Shown piece by piece: positions 60,966 through 64,000 of a stretch of 64,000 nt of DNA. Each line of letters starts with the position of its first letter. Within the stretch, counting starts at the first letter, position 1. Under the pieces are notes generated by a model. It was not told the DNA's origin. It did not search any database and saw only the letters and a list, made by a program, of their open reading frames with translations. The translations under genes were made by a program, and so were the position numbers. This DNA is from Pseudomonadota bacterium (GTDB taxonomy: Bacteria > Pseudomonadota > Alphaproteobacteria > SP197), in assembly GCA_039028155.1 (NCBI GenBank), contig JBCCIS010000020.1, forward strand, positions 16,021-80,020. The letters run 5' to 3'.

Positions 60966-61565
60966 TCACACGGGCGCGTCGTCCGCGCCCTTTCCCATGT
61001 CGGCGAGGTCCTGGTAGCGGTCGCCGATACGGTGATGGGGACGCCCGCCGATCGAGGCGCCCAGCGCGACGACGATCTCGTCGGTGGCCGGCGCGTCGGG
61101 TATGGCGAACTGCAGGGTCAGATAGTGGCTGCGCCGCCCGGCATCGTGTTTGTCCATCATCGGAATGACCACCGGCGCGTTCGGGCCGCCGCGCATGTTG
61201 GTGAACGAGAGATAGGTCTCCGCCCCGACGGCCGTTCGGAAGTGGTTGCCGAAGCGCAGGGTGTGGATCATGGCCGAGGCGTGTTCGACCTCGCCGGCTT
61301 CGCCGACCACGGCCGCTTTGCCATAGGCCTCGACCTTGTCGCCGCCGCCGGCCAACGCAATCACCTCGGCGGTCAACCGCTCGCCCAGACCCGGCGCCTG
61401 CGCCCTGATCGCCGGCTGCAGATCCTCGACAAACCCGCGGCCTGCCCACGGGTTGGCGATCACCGCCGCGACGCCGATCAGCAGCAGCGGCGAGGCCGCT
61501 TCGCGCCCGCCCTCGATCAGCGTCTCGTCGACAAAACGGACGATCTTGCGCACTTTAGCTTCCAT
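60966..61565 (-). CDS. Amino acid synthesis family protein (DUF1185)
   Basis: 199 residues. RKIVRFVDETLIEGGREAAS opening, AVIANPWAGRGFVEDLQPAI, and HASAMIHTLRFGNHFRTAVG with conserved His, all typical of DUF1185. The family is linked to amino acid synthesis by annotation only. Its start codon (61565-61563) sits in a region with RpiR-box-like sequences. 27 bases before the PheC-like gene. Confidence 0.85.
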   Translation of the reverse strand: MEAKVRKIVRFVDETLIEGGREAASPLLLIGVAAVIANPWAGRGFVEDLQPAIRAQAPGLGERLTAEVIALAGGGDKVEAYGKAAVVGEAGEVEHASAMIHTLRFGNHFRTAVGAETYLSFTNMRGGPNAPVVIPMMDKHDAGRRSHYLTLQFAIPDAPATDEIVVALGASIGGRPHHRIGDRYQDLADMGKGADDAPV

Positions 61566-61593
61566 ACTTTTTCATCTTTCTGATCAAGTAGTT

Positions 61594-61614
61594 AGATAAT
61601 CTTTCTAAAGTCAA
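61594..61614. promoter_or_regulatory. Operator-like site resembling that of the Pot/rpiR region
   Basis: TTCTAAAGTCAA (61603-61614) differs in one base from TTCCAAAGTCAA at 37722-37733, and AGATAATCTTTC (61594 on) gives GAAAGATTATCT on the other strand, close to GAAAGATTAC at 37739. It lies upstream of the DUF1185 gene. Confidence 0.4.
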
Positions 61615-62810
61615 CGGCCAACACGGTCATTACGGACGATCTGGCCGCGCGCGGCGACAAAGAATACATCGCGCAAGGCGTTTATGTCGTCCAGGGGACT
61701 GCGGTCGACGGCAATCACGTCGCCGGCCAGACCGGGCCGCAGGCGGCCGATCTCGCCATCCAATGCCAGCAGTTCGGCGGCGATCACGGTGGCGCTCCGG
61801 ATCGCGTCGGCGGGTGAAAAGCCGCAGCGTTCGACCATCAACGCGACCTCCTGCATGTTGTCGCCGCAATGGTTGCCCGGCGTGCCGACATCGGTGCCCA
61901 TGGCGACCTTGACGCCGGTCTCGCGCGCCTTGTTCAGATTGGCGTAGCGGATCGTCTGCAGATACTCGTAGCGCTCGCGCACATGGGGCAGGGCCTTGGC
62001 GGCAAACGCAGGGTCCTGCAGGAAGGCATGCGCGGTGCAGATGGTCGGCACCATGTAGGTGCCGTGCTCGACCATCAGCCGAAACGTCTCGTCGGAACCA
62101 TAGGTGCCGTGTTCGACGCTTCGACAGCCGGCCAGGATGGCGTTCTTGATCGCCTCGGTCGCGTGCGCATGGGCGGCGACGTGCGTGAAGTTGTCTTCCG
62201 CGATCTCGACGGCGGCGCGCAGCTCGTCCGGCCGGTACTGGATGGCGTCGGCACGCTCGTACTTCGTCGAGTTGACGGCGCCCGATGCCAGCACCTTGAT
62301 CAGATTGGCGCCGTTGGCGAGCTGCTTGCGCGCCGCGTGGCGCACGGCGTCCGGTCCGTCGGCTTCCTCATACATGCCGAGATAGTAGGGCCGGGTCGAG
62401 GAGGTGATGGAAAGGATCTTGCCGGCACACAACAGGCGTGGACCCTCGATCCAGCCGGTCTCGATCGCTTCGCGCACGGCAATCTCGTGATAATCCCAGC
62501 CACCGACATCGCGCGCCGTGGTGATGCCGCAGCGCACCATCCGCCGCGCCGCGCGCGCCGCCCACAGCGCGATGGTGGCGGGCAGGGCGTCGCGCCACGG
62601 GTTGTTGCCGTCGGCCGATTCCGTGTTGACGCAGATATGGACATGGCAATCGATGAAACCGGGCAACAGATAAGCGCCGTCCAAATCAACCGCCTGGGCA
62701 TCGGACGGCGCGCGTCCTATCTCTGCGATGGCGCCGCTTTCCAGGCGGATATCGCCGGTCGCGAAGCTCCCGCTGTCAACGTCATAGATCTGGCCGCCCT
62801 TCAGCCACAT
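61611..62810 (-). CDS. Amidohydrolase-superfamily protein (imidazolonepropionase-like)
   Basis: 399 residues from ATG 62810 (GGGAG before). Metal site HxH in FIDCHVHICV, Lys in GANLIKVLASGAVN, His in VAAHAHATEAI and SVEHGTY, Asp in VAMGTDVGTPGNH. This is the carboxypeptidase/imidazolonepropionase-like subtype III of amidohydrolases, intracellular. Substrate perhaps an N-acyl amino acid or a heterocycle. Divergent from the NCS2 permease with a 128-base gap. Confidence 0.88.
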   Translation of the reverse strand: MWLKGGQIYDVDSGSFATGDIRLESGAIAEIGRAPSDAQAVDLDGAYLLPGFIDCHVHICVNTESADGNNPWRDALPATIALWAARAARRMVRCGITTARDVGGWDYHEIAVREAIETGWIEGPRLLCAGKILSITSSTRPYYLGMYEEADGPDAVRHAARKQLANGANLIKVLASGAVNSTKYERADAIQYRPDELRAAVEIAEDNFTHVAAHAHATEAIKNAILAGCRSVEHGTYGSDETFRLMVEHGTYMVPTICTAHAFLQDPAFAAKALPHVRERYEYLQTIRYANLNKARETGVKVAMGTDVGTPGNHCGDNMQEVALMVERCGFSPADAIRSATVIAAELLALDGEIGRLRPGLAGDVIAVDRSPLDDINALRDVFFVAARGQIVRNDRVGR

Positions 62811-62938
62811 GGTCCGCTCCCTGCGAAGATCGATACAGTCGGTCCTGCCCGTGTCGTGCCAGCTTGGCGCACATTCGCCACACCACGCAATCGCCAACCG
62901 GGTAGAAAGACAGGCCGGTTTGCAGCGCGCAGGGATCT

Positions 62939-64000
62939 ATGGCGAAATGGCGTGTAGTTGGGCGGGGCGCGGAACGTGGCTTGGTGAAACGACCGGAAGA
63001 CCTGATCTATGCGGTCGACGAACGTCCGCCGCCACTGACTCTCGCGGCGCTCGGGTTTCAACTCGCCGCATTGCTTGCCGTCTATCTAATGCTGATCGTC
63101 ATCGTGTTTCGCGCCGCCGGCGCCTCGCACGAGACGACCATCAGCGCGACCAGCCTGGGCATGATCGCGATCGCGGTGGCGACCATGCTGCAGGCGCTCA
63201 GGCGCGGACCTATCGGGTCCGGCTATCTGGCGCCGCCGGTCTTCTCCGCGATCTATCTGGGCCCGTCCGTCCTGGCGGCCGAAAGCGGCGGCTTGCCCGC
63301 GGTCTTCGCCATGACGGTCTTTGCCGGCCTGATCGAGCTCGTCTTCGCGCGGTTTCTCAGACGGCTGCGCGTGGTGTTCCCGCCTGCGATCAGCGGGTTC
63401 ATCGTTGTCATCGTCGGCATCGAGTTGGGGCTGGTCGCCATGGACCATGTCCTGGGTATCGAGCTACTCGGCCAACCGGACTATGTCGCGCATCTGATTG
63501 TCGCGGGCGTGACCTTCGGCACCATTCTCGGCCTCGCGGTCTGGGGCGCTGGCGTGGCGCGGCTGATCTGCACTATGATCGGCATCGTCGTCGGCTTGTT
63601 GGTCGCGATCGCGCTTGATCACATTCGGCCCGACCGTTGGCAGGCACTGGATCAGGCGGCGGTGATCGCGCTGCCCGGGTTCGACCAGATCGGTTATGCC
63701 TTCGACCCCGCGCTGATTCCGGCGTTTCTCGTCGCGGGGATTGCCGCGGCGCTCAGAACCGTCGGCGTCATCACGACATGCCAAAAGATCAACGACGACG
63801 ACTGGAAGCACCCTGACATGACGACCATCCGCGGCGGCATCTATGCCGACGGCATCGGTTGCATGCTGGGCGGCCTGCTCGGCGTCATCGGCATGAACAC
63901 GGGCCCCAGCCTGGTCGGCGTCTCCAAGGCGTCGGGCGCGACCAGTCGCGTGATCGCCTTCGCCGCCGCGGGCTTTCTTATCCTCTTTGCCTTCAGCCCC
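62939..64000 (+). CDS. NCS2-family purine/pyrimidine permease (3' partial)
   Basis: 354 codons to the window edge, still open. N-terminal DLIYAVDERPPPLTLAALGF is the standard opening of NCS2 xanthine/uracil permeases; then ALRRGPIGSGYLAPPVFSA in span 3 and the span 8-10 region with GIYADGIGCMLGGLLGV and MNTGPSLVGVSKASGATSR, where the family keeps N-T-x-x-x-N/S-x-G. Uptake of a nucleobase or related compound is expected; pairs with the divergent amidohydrolase. Confidence 0.9.
   Translation, partial: MAKWRVVGRGAERGLVKRPEDLIYAVDERPPPLTLAALGFQLAALLAVYLMLIVIVFRAAGASHETTISATSLGMIAIAVATMLQALRRGPIGSGYLAPPVFSAIYLGPSVLAAESGGLPAVFAMTVFAGLIELVFARFLRRLRVVFPPAISGFIVVIVGIELGLVAMDHVLGIELLGQPDYVAHLIVAGVTFGTILGLAVWGAGVARLICTMIGIVVGLLVAIALDHIRPDRWQALDQAAVIALPGFDQIGYAFDPALIPAFLVAGIAAALRTVGVITTCQKINDDDWKHPDMTTIRGGIYADGIGCMLGGLLGVIGMNTGPSLVGVSKASGATSRVIAFAAAGFLILFAFSP

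Overview
This is a GC-rich (mostly well above 60 %) bacterial chromosome segment. Gene content, NCS2, MHS, RpiR and RES/Xre families, the Rieske oxygenase and class III cyclase-TPR genes, and short AT-poor promoters point to an alphaproteobacterium, perhaps a Rhodospirillales-like one. That placement is an inference, because there is no rRNA or marker gene in the window. I see no tRNA, rRNA, CRISPR array, integrase or transposase.

Positions 1 to about 19,760 are the late region of a T7-like (podovirus-type) prophage or domesticated phage, cut by the left edge. It carries tail tubular proteins A and B, two small internal virion proteins (gp13-like and gp14-like), a coiled-coil and a scaffold-like protein, a 941-residue internal or ejection-like protein, a secreted trypsin-like protease, holin-like membrane proteins, two tail fibres that share an N terminus, and a group of small lysis-type genes. 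Terminase, portal, capsid and replication genes are not visible and may lie to the left.

The exceptional part is a toxin array built on the ejection protein. Its C terminus is a Ser/Gly linker followed by an ADP-ribosyltransferase domain (R, SxS and ExE motifs). A second ADP-ribosyltransferase tip follows as a start-less orphan cassette, and a PBECR-like nuclease tip sits at the left edge. Both ADP-ribosyltransferase genes overlap, by ATGA, a small charged protein; five paralogues of this protein occur between 2.3 and 13.8 kb and are candidate immunity proteins. A family of non-coding elements with 12-bp inverted ends (about 2039, 13849, 14009 and 15473) separates the gene blocks.

From 19.8 to 64 kb the window is ordinary chromosome: MHS and amino-acid permeases, an SRAP protein, a cyclase-TPR protein, a split ThDP decarboxylase next to a Rieske oxygenase with a divergent TetR gene and a 24-bp operator, a cytidine deaminase, an Xre/RES toxin-antitoxin pair, a Pot-type polyamine ABC operon with a divergent RpiR regulator, small secreted proteins, a Sel1 protein, a DCC-saccharopine-dehydrogenase pair, an SLC13/ArsB-like permease, PPK2 beside a P3-type H+-ATPase, cardiolipin synthase with an EEP hydrolase, an Asp/Glu racemase-family gene with DUF1989, MtgA, a Gfa-like protein, YjhX, a peptide ABC operon without ATPases, small lipoproteins, DUF2167, a PheC-like/DUF1185/amidohydrolase cluster and a truncated NCS2 permease.
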